Source: Sphingomonas mucosissima (GTDB taxonomy: Bacteria > Pseudomonadota > Alphaproteobacteria > Sphingomonadales > Sphingomonadaceae). From it: 64,000 nt of DNA. The stretch covers positions 1,364,001 to 1,428,000 of the forward strand of contig NZ_NBBJ01000001.1 in assembly GCF_002197665.1 (NCBI RefSeq), written 5' to 3'. A model generated the notes under the pieces. It was not told the DNA's origin. It saw only the letters and a list, made by a program, of their open reading frames with translations, and searched no databases. Every line of letters begins with the position of its first letter. Position 1 is the stretch's first letter. Of this stretch, positions 27,181 through 36,245 are shown one piece after another. The translations under genes and the position numbers were made by a program.

Positions 27181-30100
27181 TCAGAAGATCGAATCCAGCG
27201 CGATCCGTGCGCCAGCGTAGAAGTACCGGCCGATTGGTGAGTATGGATAGCGAATGCTCGCCACGTCACCAACCTTGTTGGTCAGGTTATTCACGCCCAG
27301 GTAGAAGTTAAACTTTTCACCAGCGGCGATCGAGGCCTGAAGGTCGTGCTCCCACCGCTCGCGATAGAATATGTACTTCGGCTCTGCGATATCAGGGTTC
27401 GCTGAAACCTGATCCTCGGTATAGCGGCGCAGCTTACTGAAATAGTTCAGACCATAGTTCAGCGTTACTGCATCCTTCGTCCAGGTAAGATCAAAGGTAC
27501 CGCTATACTTGGGCGCAAGGCGGGTGACGCTTGCCCGCATTAGCTCATTCTCGCGCTCGGCGCCGGGTGTCGGAACGAAGTCGAGCCGATCGAGGTAATT
27601 GCCGACTAGCTTGAAGTTGAAGATCCCTACCCCTCCAGCATCCAGCCGGTAATTGGCCGTGACGTCCAGACCCTGCGTACGGAACTCCGCGACGTTCTGC
27701 GGGCCAACGAAATAGTCGGAGACGTATCCCGTAGTTCCCGAACGGGTCACATTGGAGCAGTAGATGTTGTCGAGCGTAGGCTGATCAACGCACAGGTCGA
27801 CAAGCTGCTGCACCTCGGGCGTGTTGATCGCGTCTTTCAACTTGATGTTGAACCAGTCGGCGGTGATCTGCAAACCTGGAACGAAGCGGGGCTGGAAAAC
27901 AACACCGGCGGTCCATGTCTTCGCGGTCTCCTGGCGCAGCGCATTATTGCCACCGCTCCGGCCGGGCAAGCTGGCGGTGGCCTGCGGGTCACTGACCGGA
28001 TTGAAGGAGGCAATCTGCGCCGGCGACAAACCGGCCGCCGTCAGCGCTGCCCGGCAATTCGCCACGCGATATTGCGTGCCCTCCGGCAGGTTCTCCGGGT
28101 CGCAGGGATCGTCGATGAATGCGAATGCGCCGTTTTGGGGAGCGAACAACTCTGTCACGTTTGGCGCACGTACAGCCTCCGAATACCCGCCGCGGAAGCG
28201 GATGTCGCGGACCGGCGCATAAACGCCGCTGACTTGCCAAGTCGTGGTGTTTCCAACCGTCGAATAGTCCGAGAGGCGGATGGCGGCATTGAGTTCCAGC
28301 GTTTCAGCGAACGGCAGGTCGCGAAGGACGGGGACGCGCAATTCGCCGAAAGCCTCCTTTACGTCAAAGCTGCCGCGTTCCGGAAGGATCTGCGCCAGAT
28401 CAGCAAGTGCACCCTGCTGGGACAGCGGGTCCGATACGAACGAGCTGATTTCCTTCCGGTATTCGCCACCGATCGCGAAATCCACCGGTCCGCCCGGCAG
28501 CTCGAAGAACTGGCCGAAGTCACCCGAGATAGACCCGGAGGCAACGTGTTGCTGCACGCGATAGGTATTGGTGAGGTCGGCGTTGATGAAGTTCAGCGCC
28601 GCGGCACTTGCCACGTTTTCACCAAGAATGTTCAACGGCTGACACCCGCCGCCTGCACCAGGCGTGAAGGTGGTCGCAGGCCCGTCAAAATTGTTTGAAT
28701 CAATGTTTGCCGCCGGGTTCAGGTTTGACCGGCAGACGATCTGTCCCGACGCAGGATCACGCACCGCGTCGAGTGCCGCGAAGTAGCGGTCTGCGATGCG
28801 ATAATTTGTGCTCAGGAACCGGCTGTCGGTACGACCATAAACGTATGACAGCTCGTACCGCGCATGATCGCCAATTCGGCCGTCGGCGCCGACAACCGCA
28901 CGATATGTCTCACGCTTGTTTGACTCACCGCGGACGCCCAGATCGAAATTGTCGCGCGTCACGTACGCGCCACTCGCTGCGGCCGCGCCGCCGAACCGAT
29001 CAATCAGGAAGGCGTTGTCCGGCGCGAGGTAAGTGCCGAAGTCGAAGCTCGGCTGGGACACGCTGAAGCTCTTGGTATTCGTGTGCTTGCCCTGCGCGAA
29101 CAAGCGCAGTGCCGGCGACACCTCATAACTGGTGAGCAGGTTGAAATTGTGAATGCGGTTTTTTGGTTGAAGATCGCCTTGATATCCGGCCTGCGGCGTG
29201 CTGTCGCCGCCCTGCACCAGCCCGTTGGATCCCGGAAGAAGTCGGCCGCGGTCGTACACCTTTCCGCTGCCGGTGAAATCCGGGATCCCGTCGCCATCAA
29301 GATCGACTGCCCCGCCCGGTGAACTGTCGGCATAGCGCACGTCATTGATCAGCACACGATCAGGCCGCGCAGGATCGTCGGGGAAATCGTTCGGATCGCG
29401 CACCAGACCGAACAGCCCGAGCGGATTGCCCGTTCGATAACGGCGGAAGCTGCTCAGCCTATCATCATCTCGAAATTCGTAAGACAATGCGACGTTGCCG
29501 CGCCCTCCTGCGAAGTTCTGGCCTGCCGTGATCGACAGGTAACGATTGCCCGCATCGCCCTCGTCCGAAATGCCTGTCTGCGCCCGCGCGAGCAGCCCTT
29601 CAAAATTGCGCCTGAGTACGAAGTTGACGACGCCGGACACCCCATCCGCACCGTAAATCGCCGACGCACCGCCGGTCGTGACGTCGATACGATCGATCAG
29701 ATCAACTGGAATGGTGTTGATATCCACCGACGCCGAGCCGGGCAGGCCAGCCACGTGGCGGCGCCCATCAACCAGCACGAGCGTACGGTCAGCGCCAAGA
29801 TTGCGCAGGTTGAGAAGGTTCGTACCGGTTCCACCGAAGGTCGCGTTCGAGCCAGCCTGAGCGCCGCTCGTCGACGACCCCAGCAGCGCCGGATTCTGCG
29901 CCAGAAAGTCAGTCACGTTGACGCGCCCGGACTGCTGGAGCGTGACGGCAGAGAAGGAAGTAACCGGCGTCGGAGCATCGATTTCAGGGCGCGCGATGCG
30001 CGATCCCGTGACCACGATATCCGCGTCGCCGCGAGCATCATCATTCACCGTGGCAACAGCATCTGCCGTCGGCGCTTCGGCCGACTGGCTCTGTACGGTA

Positions 30101-30183
30101 GGCTCGACTTGCGCTGCAGCTGGAATGGCAGCGATGCCGCCAAGGAGTGATGATGCCAGAAGGGTATGGCGTAAGGTGTTCAT
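27181..30183 (-). CDS. TonB-dependent outer-membrane receptor
   Basis: A 1000-residue receptor. It has a signal peptide ending AIPAAAQ (about residue 25), a plug domain (GRVNVTDFLAQNPALLG, LRNLGADRTLVLVDGRR, DVTTGGASAIYGADGVSGV) and a long beta-barrel closing with an aromatic C-terminal Phe (ALDSIF). The length and plug style match the sphingomonad/Caulobacter group of large receptors for organic ligands rather than simple siderophore receptors; the ligand is unknown. The start at 30183 is set by the signal peptide. No sensor or transporter genes adjoin it. Confidence 0.95.
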   Translation of the reverse strand: MNTLRHTLLASSLLGGIAAIPAAAQVEPTVQSQSAEAPTADAVATVNDDARGDADIVVTGSRIARPEIDAPTPVTSFSAVTLQQSGRVNVTDFLAQNPALLGSSTSGAQAGSNATFGGTGTNLLNLRNLGADRTLVLVDGRRHVAGLPGSASVDINTIPVDLIDRIDVTTGGASAIYGADGVSGVVNFVLRRNFEGLLARAQTGISDEGDAGNRYLSITAGQNFAGGRGNVALSYEFRDDDRLSSFRRYRTGNPLGLFGLVRDPNDFPDDPARPDRVLINDVRYADSSPGGAVDLDGDGIPDFTGSGKVYDRGRLLPGSNGLVQGGDSTPQAGYQGDLQPKNRIHNFNLLTSYEVSPALRLFAQGKHTNTKSFSVSQPSFDFGTYLAPDNAFLIDRFGGAAAASGAYVTRDNFDLGVRGESNKRETYRAVVGADGRIGDHARYELSYVYGRTDSRFLSTNYRIADRYFAALDAVRDPASGQIVCRSNLNPAANIDSNNFDGPATTFTPGAGGGCQPLNILGENVASAAALNFINADLTNTYRVQQHVASGSISGDFGQFFELPGGPVDFAIGGEYRKEISSFVSDPLSQQGALADLAQILPERGSFDVKEAFGELRVPVLRDLPFAETLELNAAIRLSDYSTVGNTTTWQVSGVYAPVRDIRFRGGYSEAVRAPNVTELFAPQNGAFAFIDDPCDPENLPEGTQYRVANCRAALTAAGLSPAQIASFNPVSDPQATASLPGRSGGNNALRQETAKTWTAGVVFQPRFVPGLQITADWFNIKLKDAINTPEVQQLVDLCVDQPTLDNIYCSNVTRSGTTGYVSDYFVGPQNVAEFRTQGLDVTANYRLDAGGVGIFNFKLVGNYLDRLDFVPTPGAERENELMRASVTRLAPKYSGTFDLTWTKDAVTLNYGLNYFSKLRRYTEDQVSANPDIAEPKYIFYRERWEHDLQASIAAGEKFNFYLGVNNLTNKVGDVASIRYPYSPIGRYFYAGARIALDSIF

Positions 30184-30331
30184 GATCAGGCCCTTTTTGC
30201 TGGGGCACCCTTGCCAGGCGCTCTCATCCGGGGCGCTCAACTCGTCGGATCGCGTTAGGGATGCAAGCCTGTCATACCGTTAACCTTATAACCTCCTCAG
30301 ATGTTGCTCGCGTGCAACACCGACCGAGAAC

Positions 30332-30369
30332 GAAAGCGGCCGCCGCTTGTTAGAGCGGCGACCGCTTTC
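30332..30369 (-). terminator. Hairpin downstream of ahcY
   Basis: A 15-bp stem with one mismatch (30332-30346 with 30355-30369, 8-nt loop) lies 15 bases after the ahcY stop on the minus strand. It has no long U-run, but its size supports a terminator. Confidence 0.6.
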
Positions 30370-30384
30370 ATGAAAATCAGCGCC

Positions 30385-31803
30385 TTAGTAGCGGTAGTGA
30401 TCCGGCTTGAACGGGCCTTCGACAGGCACGCCGATGTAGCCGGCCTGCTTTGGCGTCAGCTTCGACAGCTTCACGCCGAGCTTCTCGAGGTGCAGCGCCG
30501 CGACCTTTTCGTCGAGGTGCTTGGGCAGGACGTACACTTCGTTCTTGTAGTTCTCGGACTTGGTCCACAGTTCGATCTGCGCGAGCGTCTGGTTGGTGAA
30601 CGAGGCGCTCATCACAAACGAGGGGTGACCGGTGGCGCAGCCCAGGTTCACCAGGCGGCCCTTCGCCAGGATGATGATCTGCTTGCCGTCCGGGAACTTC
30701 ACCAGGTCCGTGCCCGGCTTCACTTCCGTCCACTCGTAATTGTCGAGGGCGGCGATCTGGATCTCGCTGTCGAAGTGGCCGATGTTGCAGACGATCGACA
30801 TGGGCTTCATCGCCTTCATGTGATCGGCCGTGATCACGTCGGCGTTGCCCGTCGCGGTGACAAAGATGTCGGCGCGCTGCACGGCCTCATCCATCGTCAC
30901 GACCTCAAAGCCTTCCATCGCCGCCTGAAGCGCGCAGATCGGATCGACTTCGGTCACCATGACGCGCGCGCCGCCGTTGCGGAGCGACTGTGCCGAGCCC
31001 TTGCCGACGTCACCAAAGCCGGCGACGCAGGCGACCTTGCCGGCGAGCATCACGTCGGTCGCGCGGCGGATCGCGTCGACCAGCGACTCCTTGCAGCCGT
31101 AGAGGTTGTCGAACTTCGACTTGGTGACCGAGTCGTTGACGTTGATCGCCGGGAACGGCAGCTCGCCCTTCTTCGCGATCTCGTACAGGCGGTGGACGCC
31201 CGTGGTGGTCTCTTCCGAGACGCCCTTCAGGTTCTTGACCGTCTCGGTGAGATAGCCCGGCTTCTTGGCGATGAACGCCTTCAATGCGCGCTGGAATTCG
31301 ACTTCCTCGGCATTCTCCGGCTCGCCGAACGAGGCGCCTGCCTCCAGCTTCGCGCCCCACAGCGCAAACATGGTAGCGTCACCACCGTCGTCGAGGATGA
31401 TGTTGGCGGTCTGGCCGTTGCCATCATCCCAGTCGAAGATCGAGCCGACATAGTCCCAGTAATCGGCCAGGCTCTCGCCCTTGACCGCAAACACTGGGAT
31501 GCCCGCTGCGGCGATCGCGGCGGCAGCATGGTCCTGCGTGGAGAAGATGTTGCACGTCGCCCAGCGCACGTCGGCACCGAGCGCGGTCAGCGTCTCGATC
31601 AGCACGGCGGTCTGGATCGTCATGTGCAGCGAGCCGGTGATGCGCGCACCCTTCAGCGGCTGCGACGCGCCATATTCCTCACGAAGCGCCATCAGGCCGG
31701 GCATTTCGGTCTCGGCGATGTTGATTTCGGCGCGGCCGAAATCGGCAAGACCGATGTCCTTGATGACGTAATCAGTGGTGGGGCGATCGAGAACGGTGGC
31801 CAC
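30385..31803 (-). CDS. ahcY: Adenosylhomocysteinase
   Basis: AhcY hydrolyses S-adenosylhomocysteine to adenosine and homocysteine, relieving inhibition of SAM-dependent methylation. Reading from GTG 31803 gives 472 residues ([20 protein letters not shown]), the usual alphaproteobacterial size; the ATG at 31920 would add 39 residues of unlikely sequence and run through the palindrome. Visible are the substrate segment [14 protein letters not shown], the NAD loop [23 protein letters not shown] and the C-terminal KPDHYRY with its conserved Lys-Tyr. It is transcribed alone. A palindrome lies about 90-110 bp upstream. Confidence 0.97.
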   Translation of the reverse strand: MATVLDRPTTDYVIKDIGLADFGRAEINIAETEMPGLMALREEYGASQPLKGARITGSLHMTIQTAVLIETLTALGADVRWATCNIFSTQDHAAAAIAAAGIPVFAVKGESLADYWDYVGSIFDWDDGNGQTANIILDDGGDATMFALWGAKLEAGASFGEPENAEEVEFQRALKAFIAKKPGYLTETVKNLKGVSEETTTGVHRLYEIAKKGELPFPAINVNDSVTKSKFDNLYGCKESLVDAIRRATDVMLAGKVACVAGFGDVGKGSAQSLRNGGARVMVTEVDPICALQAAMEGFEVVTMDEAVQRADIFVTATGNADVITADHMKAMKPMSIVCNIGHFDSEIQIAALDNYEWTEVKPGTDLVKFPDGKQIIILAKGRLVNLGCATGHPSFVMSASFTNQTLAQIELWTKSENYKNEVYVLPKHLDEKVAALHLEKLGVKLSKLTPKQAGYIGVPVEGPFKPDHYRY

Positions 31804-31893
31804 AACGGGTCTCCAGGAATTGTGACGCCGGCCAAGGCGGGATTCACCGACCGGCATGGGCGGGCACATAGCGGCGAGCGGCGCTGAATACAA

Positions 31894-31913
31894 ATATAAA
31901 GATATCTTTATAT
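31894..31913. promoter_or_regulatory. Perfect 20-bp palindrome, probable SahR-type ArsR operator
   Basis: The site ATATAAAGATATCTTTATAT is a perfect palindrome in GC-rich surroundings, 91-110 bp upstream of the ahcY GTG. ArsR-family SahR regulators, which respond to S-adenosylhomocysteine, bind AT-rich palindromes of this kind before ahcY, metH and related genes in Proteobacteria. No arsR-type gene is in the window, so the regulator would act in trans. Confidence 0.75.
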
Positions 31914-32000
31914 GTGCCATGCGAGCGCGTTTCGCGTCTGCTACGGGCGGTACGGCTCAGTCCGGATGAAGCGGTGCGCCGCGTCGAAGAGCGGCGAATG

Positions 32001-32014
32001 TTGACAAAGTTGAC
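32001..32014. repeat. Tandem TTGAC repeat with 9-bp period
   Basis: TTGAC occurs at 32001-32005 and again at 32010-32014 on the plus strand (TTGACAAAGTTGACCC). It could be a direct-repeat regulator site or part of a promoter; evidence is the spacing only. Confidence 0.35.
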
Positions 32015-32255
32015 CCACAGGAGGGGTTTTTCAAAAGGTGTCGGCTTTGGGGTGAGGAGCGTCTGGCCGGGCATGGCCGTGAGTTTATCCGGGCGGCGCC
32101 ATGTAGGACAGGATGTGTCCGGCGGAGCCTACGGTCGGCATGTGGCCGAGGTCCGTCGCAGGCGGCCATCCTCGGCCGAGCCGCGTGAAAGCGCGAATTG
32201 ATCCTCCTCTTGGAGCGGCGGCGGCGCCGGTTCGTTGAGCGCGCGGAGGTGAGTG

Positions 32256-33014
32256 ATGGCGGATCGCACGTGGATCAGGTGGGGCGCCGTGCTTGGCTTT
32301 GCGCTGGGCGGGTTCTTCGACGGCATCCTTCTCCACCAGATCCTGCAATGGCATCATCTCCTCAGCCTGGTGCCCGGCGTGGATACCATCCGCGCCCAAG
32401 TGGTCTGGGACGGCTACTTTCACGCGCTAATGTATGGGATCGCGGCCATAGGACTGTGGGGGCTCTGGCTGGCGCGCGGACACGCCGAAGACCGCCGTGG
32501 GCGCGGACTGCTGGGCGCGATACTCATCGGCTTCGGCCTCTGGCACATCGTCGATAGCGTGCTCTCGCATTGGGTCCTGGGCATCCACCGCGTCAGGCTC
32601 GACAGCCCCAACCCGCTGCTGTGGGACCTGATCTGGTTCACGGCTTTCGGACTGGCTCCGCTCCTCGTGGGATGGTTGCTCCTGCGAAAGCCCCGCGCCG
32701 GCGGCGGTCGGTATGGCGCAACGGCCACCGCCGTGCTGGCGACACTCTCAACCATCGGCATGGCCGCATGGTCGCTCCAACCGTCCGACGAGCAACGGTT
32801 CACCACGCTCGTTTTCGCGCCGTGGGTCAGCCCCGCAGACGCCATGAATGCCGTTAGGGCGAATGGAGGACGGCTGATGTGGGCCGACCGGAAGCTGGCG
32901 GTCATGGTTGTCGATGTGCCGCAAAGCGAGAGGCTGCTATTCTATCGCCGCGGCGCGCTGCTCGTCAGTGGTAGCGGCCTTCCAAGTGGCTGTTTCAACT
33001 GGACGCGCACCTGA
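32256..33014 (+). CDS. DUF2243 membrane protein with C-terminal extension
   Basis: A 252-residue inner-membrane protein. The first 150 or so residues are the DUF2243 core with four hydrophobic helices and the family segment GFALGGFFDGILLHQILQW, then WDGYFHALMYGIA. Conserved His residues inside helices suggest metal or heme binding, but the family function is unknown. A fifth helix (about 155-175) leads into an extra soluble C-terminal part of about 70 residues (FAPWVSPADAMNAVRANGGR) not usual for DUF2243. ATG 32256 is preferred over the adjacent GTG because GGAGG is 6 bp upstream. Confidence 0.85.
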   Translation: MADRTWIRWGAVLGFALGGFFDGILLHQILQWHHLLSLVPGVDTIRAQVVWDGYFHALMYGIAAIGLWGLWLARGHAEDRRGRGLLGAILIGFGLWHIVDSVLSHWVLGIHRVRLDSPNPLLWDLIWFTAFGLAPLLVGWLLLRKPRAGGGRYGATATAVLATLSTIGMAAWSLQPSDEQRFTTLVFAPWVSPADAMNAVRANGGRLMWADRKLAVMVVDVPQSERLLFYRRGALLVSGSGLPSGCFNWTRT

Positions 33015-33151
33015 GGCCCTGAGCGGCGCGATCAAGCAACACCTGCGATCACGCATGACTAAGTGGCGCTGATCGGATCCGATCACGGCTGGAGATTGTC
33101 GCCTAGCCGCCGCGGTCACGAACATTCCGGCGCCTGCTGCGTTCAATACAC

Positions 33152-34510
33152 ATGGGTGGCGCAATTCTGAACTGGCTGCGTGCAGGTTGGGATGCGGTGC
33201 GCACCAGCTTGTGGATCCTGCCGGCCATCATGTTCGTGGCCGGCATCGCCATGGCCGTCGCTGCACTCGAACTATCGCTCGGCTGGGCAGAGGGGCGTCG
33301 CTGGGCACATTGGATCAGCAGCGGCAGCGGCGATGATGCCCGCAATCTGATATCCACATTGCTGACCGCGGTGGTCACGATGGCCAGCCTCGCCTTTTCC
33401 GTCACCGTGGTGGCGCTTTCGCTAGCGGCGAACACCTTCGGATCGCGGCTGATCCGGATTTTCCGCTCCGATCGTCGGACGCAAATCGTGCTCGGCATGT
33501 TCGTGATGACGATCGTGTACCTCCTGCTGGTCCTGCGCACCTTGCGGGGTGAGGCGCCAGCCTCGGGCGTGCCGGAAGTTGCGGTTGCGCTCGGAACGCT
33601 GCTTGCCCTTGTCTCCGTGCTGGCGCTGCTCGCGTTCATGCAGAATGTGGCGAGCCTGATCACCGCCGGTGAGGTCGTCCGACGCGCGCGGCGAGAGTTC
33701 GATTCCGCGATCGGCGAGCTGCCGCTGGCGCCGGACGTGGACAGTCCGACAGCGGAGGCGACGACGGATGCGCGCCCAGCGGGAACGAAGATCCGCCTTC
33801 CCCGCGAAGGCTATGTCCAGTCGGTTGAGTTCACCAAGATCCTGCAATGGGCCGAGCGGAACGACGCGGTCGTGCGATTGAACTTTCGCCCGGGGGACTT
33901 CGTGGTGGAGGGCGACCACAAGGTGGAAGTGATCCCGCCGCCGCCTGATCCCGAGCGCGCGCGCAAGGCCATCGGCCGGTTCATCGCGAGTGGACCACAC
34001 CGGACGCCGACCCAGGACCTGGAATTCGCCATTCGCCAGCTGGTTGAGGTGGCGGTTCGTGCGCTTTCGCCCGGAATCAACGACCCGTTCACGGCGATGG
34101 CGGTGATCGACCGGCTGCGCGGCGGCCTGGCGCGGCTCGCGACACGGCGGCTGCCGCCCGCCACACTGGAGGACAGCGCGGGAACGACCCGCCTGGTCCG
34201 GAACGTGACCACTTATGCAGGCGCGGTCGATGCCGCGTTCAACCAGATCCGCCAGGCGGGATCGGCCAAACCGGCGATCCTGATCCACTTGCTGAAGGCG
34301 CTGGAAGACCTCGGGGAACATGCGCGAACGGCGGAGCAACGCGAAGCGTTTCAGCGTCATGCGCTTCTTGCCCATTCAGCCGCACGTCGGGACGTGGCGG
34401 AGCCGCTGGATCAGCGAGACGTGGAGATCGCCTACGATCGCGCCGTACGCGCTTTGGGAGCCAACGAGGGTGCGGAGCCCGCGGTGTCTGCCGTCGGCGG
34501 CAGCAGTTAG
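33152..34510 (+). CDS. DUF2254 membrane protein
   Basis: A 452-residue protein with four N-terminal transmembrane helices in two pairs: LWILPAIMFVAGIAMAVAAL, then the LLTAVVTMASLAFSVTVVAL pair. A large cytoplasmic C-terminal part contains the family stretches GYVQSVEFTKILQWA, the RPGDFVVEGD segment and RALSPGINDPFTAMAVIDRL. DUF2254 has no established function; channel-like roles have been suggested from topology only. It lies 137 bp after the DUF2243 gene on the same strand and may share its transcript. Confidence 0.88.
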   Translation: MGGAILNWLRAGWDAVRTSLWILPAIMFVAGIAMAVAALELSLGWAEGRRWAHWISSGSGDDARNLISTLLTAVVTMASLAFSVTVVALSLAANTFGSRLIRIFRSDRRTQIVLGMFVMTIVYLLLVLRTLRGEAPASGVPEVAVALGTLLALVSVLALLAFMQNVASLITAGEVVRRARREFDSAIGELPLAPDVDSPTAEATTDARPAGTKIRLPREGYVQSVEFTKILQWAERNDAVVRLNFRPGDFVVEGDHKVEVIPPPPDPERARKAIGRFIASGPHRTPTQDLEFAIRQLVEVAVRALSPGINDPFTAMAVIDRLRGGLARLATRRLPPATLEDSAGTTRLVRNVTTYAGAVDAAFNQIRQAGSAKPAILIHLLKALEDLGEHARTAEQREAFQRHALLAHSAARRDVAEPLDQRDVEIAYDRAVRALGANEGAEPAVSAVGGSS

Positions 34511-34633
34511 GCCCGCGCGTTCAGTGACGTTGCCGGGTGGGCGAGCGCTTTCGTTTACTGCCCGCTACTTGCGTGAGAATGACCAACCGACTTGCAGTTA
34601 CCGCCCGCCTGCCCGCGGGGCGATCAGGCGCTC

Positions 34634-35194
34634 TCAGGCGCGACCGCTTTCGCTGCCCAGCAAGCGGGGATCGATACCGGCGGCGTTGAAGCCGCGAGTC
34701 CACCGCTCGGCCGTGTCGGTGCCGAACAACATGGCTTCATCGTCATCGACGTTGAGCCAGCCATGCCGCGTCATCTCCTCGTCGAGCTGCCCGGCACCCC
34801 ACCCGGCGTAGCCGAGCGCGACGAGCCAGCGGGATGGCCCCCTCCCCTCGGCGATGGCGCGCAGCACGTCGATCGTCCCCGACAGTGACCATTTGCCCGC
34901 CACGACGATCGTGTCCTGCCCGCCCCAGTCACAGGAGTGGAGCACGAAGCCGCGGCGCGTCTCCATGGGACCGCCGAAATGGATGGGGACGTTCGGCGTA
35001 TCGCCGGGATCGATCTTCACCTGTTGAAGCACGTCGTGGAGCCCGAGCCCGGCGATCATCGCGCCGATGCCGATCCCCAAGGCCCCTTTCTGATCATGAG
35101 CGCAGACCGCGATCACCGCCTGTTCGAAGCGGGGATCGCCGATTCCCGGCATGGCAAGGAGGAACTGGCCGGTGAGAAAGTTCGCTGTCTCCAT
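34634..35194 (-). CDS. YqgE/AlgH family protein
   Basis: A 186-residue protein of the UPF0301 family, with the start FLTGQFLLAMPGIGDPRFEQAVIAVCAHD, the GALGIGIG segment, FGGPMETRRGFVLHS and a C-terminal VALGYAGWGAGQLDEE. Members are widespread; a regulatory role in alginate production was proposed for AlgH, but the molecular activity is unknown. It is monocistronic and divergent from the peroxiredoxin gene, with a 104-bp intergenic region. Confidence 0.94.
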   Translation of the reverse strand: METANFLTGQFLLAMPGIGDPRFEQAVIAVCAHDQKGALGIGIGAMIAGLGLHDVLQQVKIDPGDTPNVPIHFGGPMETRRGFVLHSCDWGGQDTIVVAGKWSLSGTIDVLRAIAEGRGPSRWLVALGYAGWGAGQLDEEMTRHGWLNVDDDEAMLFGTDTAERWTRGFNAAGIDPRLLGSESGRA

Positions 35195-35298
35195 GCCTTA
35201 CTTCTAAGCCGAGCGATCCCGGATCGTCACGCTTGAAAACGGCACCTGTGCCTGCGAGGTAGCGACGGCCGCATCAGGCGTGGCTTCGGAGACACAAT

Positions 35299-35778
35299 AT
35301 GGCGATCAGCGTCGGCGACAGACTGCCCAAGGCAACCCTGGTCAAGGCGACCGAGAACGGGCCGGAGGCGGTCGATTCGGAAGAATATTTCGCGGGTCGC
35401 CGCGTCGCGCTGTTCGCTGTGCCGGGTGCCTTCACGCCGACTTGCTCGGCCAAGCACTTGCCGGGCTTTGTTGAAAAGGGCGCGGAGCTGAAGGCCAAGG
35501 GGATCGACGAGGTTGCATGCACGTCGGTGAACGATCCGTTCGTGCTTGGCGCCTGGTCCAAGTCCGCGAATGCGAGCGATGTCACCATGCTGGCAGACGG
35601 CAATGGTGATTTCGCCGAAGCGCTGGGCCTGTCGATGGATGGCTCCAAGTTCGGCATGGGCAAGCGCAGCCAGCGCTATTCGATGGTGGTGAACGACGGG
35701 GTCGTCGAGCAGCTCAACGTCGAGGCGCCCGGTGAATTCAAGGTAAGCTCCGCCGATCATCTGCTCGGCAGCCTTTGA
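35299..35778 (+). CDS. Peroxiredoxin, Prx5-like
   Basis: A 159-residue thiol peroxidase that reduces H2O2 and organic peroxides. The active-site motif AVPGAFTPTCSAKHLPGF places the peroxidatic Cys at residue 49; the following VACTSVNDPFVLGAW is typical of the PRX5-like group that uses glutathione or thioredoxin. No fused glutaredoxin domain. The next gene's possible stress promoter begins directly after its stop codon. Confidence 0.95.
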   Translation: MAISVGDRLPKATLVKATENGPEAVDSEEYFAGRRVALFAVPGAFTPTCSAKHLPGFVEKGAELKAKGIDEVACTSVNDPFVLGAWSKSANASDVTMLADGNGDFAEALGLSMDGSKFGMGKRSQRYSMVVNDGVVEQLNVEAPGEFKVSSADHLLGSL

Positions 35779-35780
35779 AC

Positions 35781-35806
35781 GGAAACCCTCGCTGACGGTG
35801 AGCGTT
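35781..35806 (+). promoter_or_regulatory. EcfG-like general-stress promoter element
   Basis: GGAAAC at 35781-35786 and CGTT at 35803-35806, with 16 bp between GAAAC and CGTT. It resembles the alphaproteobacterial EcfG consensus GGAAC-N16/17-CGTT with one extra A. The ATG at 35838 would follow a leader of about 25 nt. Confidence 0.5.
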
Positions 35807-35837
35807 GGTGCGTGACGGTTACGAGAGGAGTATCGTC

Positions 35838-36092
35838 ATGGCCAACGCCGCCCAATCCAACGCCGAACAGAACAGCGAAACGCTTGCCGACCGCGCGCGC
35901 GATGCCGCGCACGGCGCGCAGGCGCGCGTGAGTTCGGCCACGTCCGCCACGGTCGATGCGGCAAAGAGCCGCCCGTATGCCGCGGCCGGCATTGTCGCTG
36001 GCGCAATCGCCGCAATCGGCGGCGCCGCTTACGCCGCGACGCGGATGAGCAACAGCAGCACCGATCAGGGCACGGGCAAGACCAAGCACTGA
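35838..36092 (+). CDS. Small single-span membrane protein, YqjD/CsbD-like
   Basis: An 84-residue protein. Residues 1-45 are a polar Ala-rich amphipathic helix (SETLADRARDAAHGAQARVS) and residues 48-68 a transmembrane helix (AAAGIVAGAIAAIGGAAYAA), then a short polar tail ending GKTKH. The layout resembles ElaB/YqjD-type inner-membrane proteins, some of which bind ribosomes in stationary phase; homology is not certain. ATG 35838 has GAGAGGAG at 35823-35830. A possible stress promoter lies upstream. Confidence 0.75.
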   Translation: MANAAQSNAEQNSETLADRARDAAHGAQARVSSATSATVDAAKSRPYAAAGIVAGAIAAIGGAAYAATRMSNSSTDQGTGKTKH

Positions 36093-36124
36093 TCGGACGG
36101 GCACCGGTTCCCGGCACTGATCTC

Positions 36125-36143
36125 GCGCCCGCTGATCGGGCGC
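36125..36143 (+). terminator. Hairpin after the small membrane protein gene
   Basis: A perfect 7-bp GC stem (GCGCCCG/CGGGCGC, 5-nt loop) 32 bases after the stop. No U-run; tentative. Confidence 0.35.
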
Positions 36144-36245
36144 AGCCATCAGGCCGGGGACCGAGCCGGGCATTGATCCGGGGTCCGGCGCCGGACGTGG
36201 GACTGCCGTCTTGCCACTGTCACCGCCGCGGCGTAACCATCCGCG

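Larger units (their letters stand above)
31804..32255. other. 452-bp intergenic region between divergent ahcY and DUF2243 genes
   Basis: The largest gene-free stretch of the window. It contains the 20-bp palindrome (31894-31913) and a tandem TTGAC repeat (32001-32014). Short frames here have no plausible ribosome site and no recognisable protein. The part from about 32020 to 32240 shows nothing else I can name, except GGAGG at 32245-32249 serving the DUF2243 gene. Confidence 0.7.

Noticed and set aside
31804..31920. ATG 31920 as the ahcY start
   Set aside because: It would add 39 unlikely residues and place the palindrome inside the gene; GTG 31803 gives the normal AhcY N-terminus.
31844..32074. 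A 76-residue minus-strand frame in the ahcY upstream region
   Set aside because: It runs through the palindrome and the TTGAC repeat, has no Shine-Dalgarno sequence, and its composition is Arg/Ser-rich without any motif.
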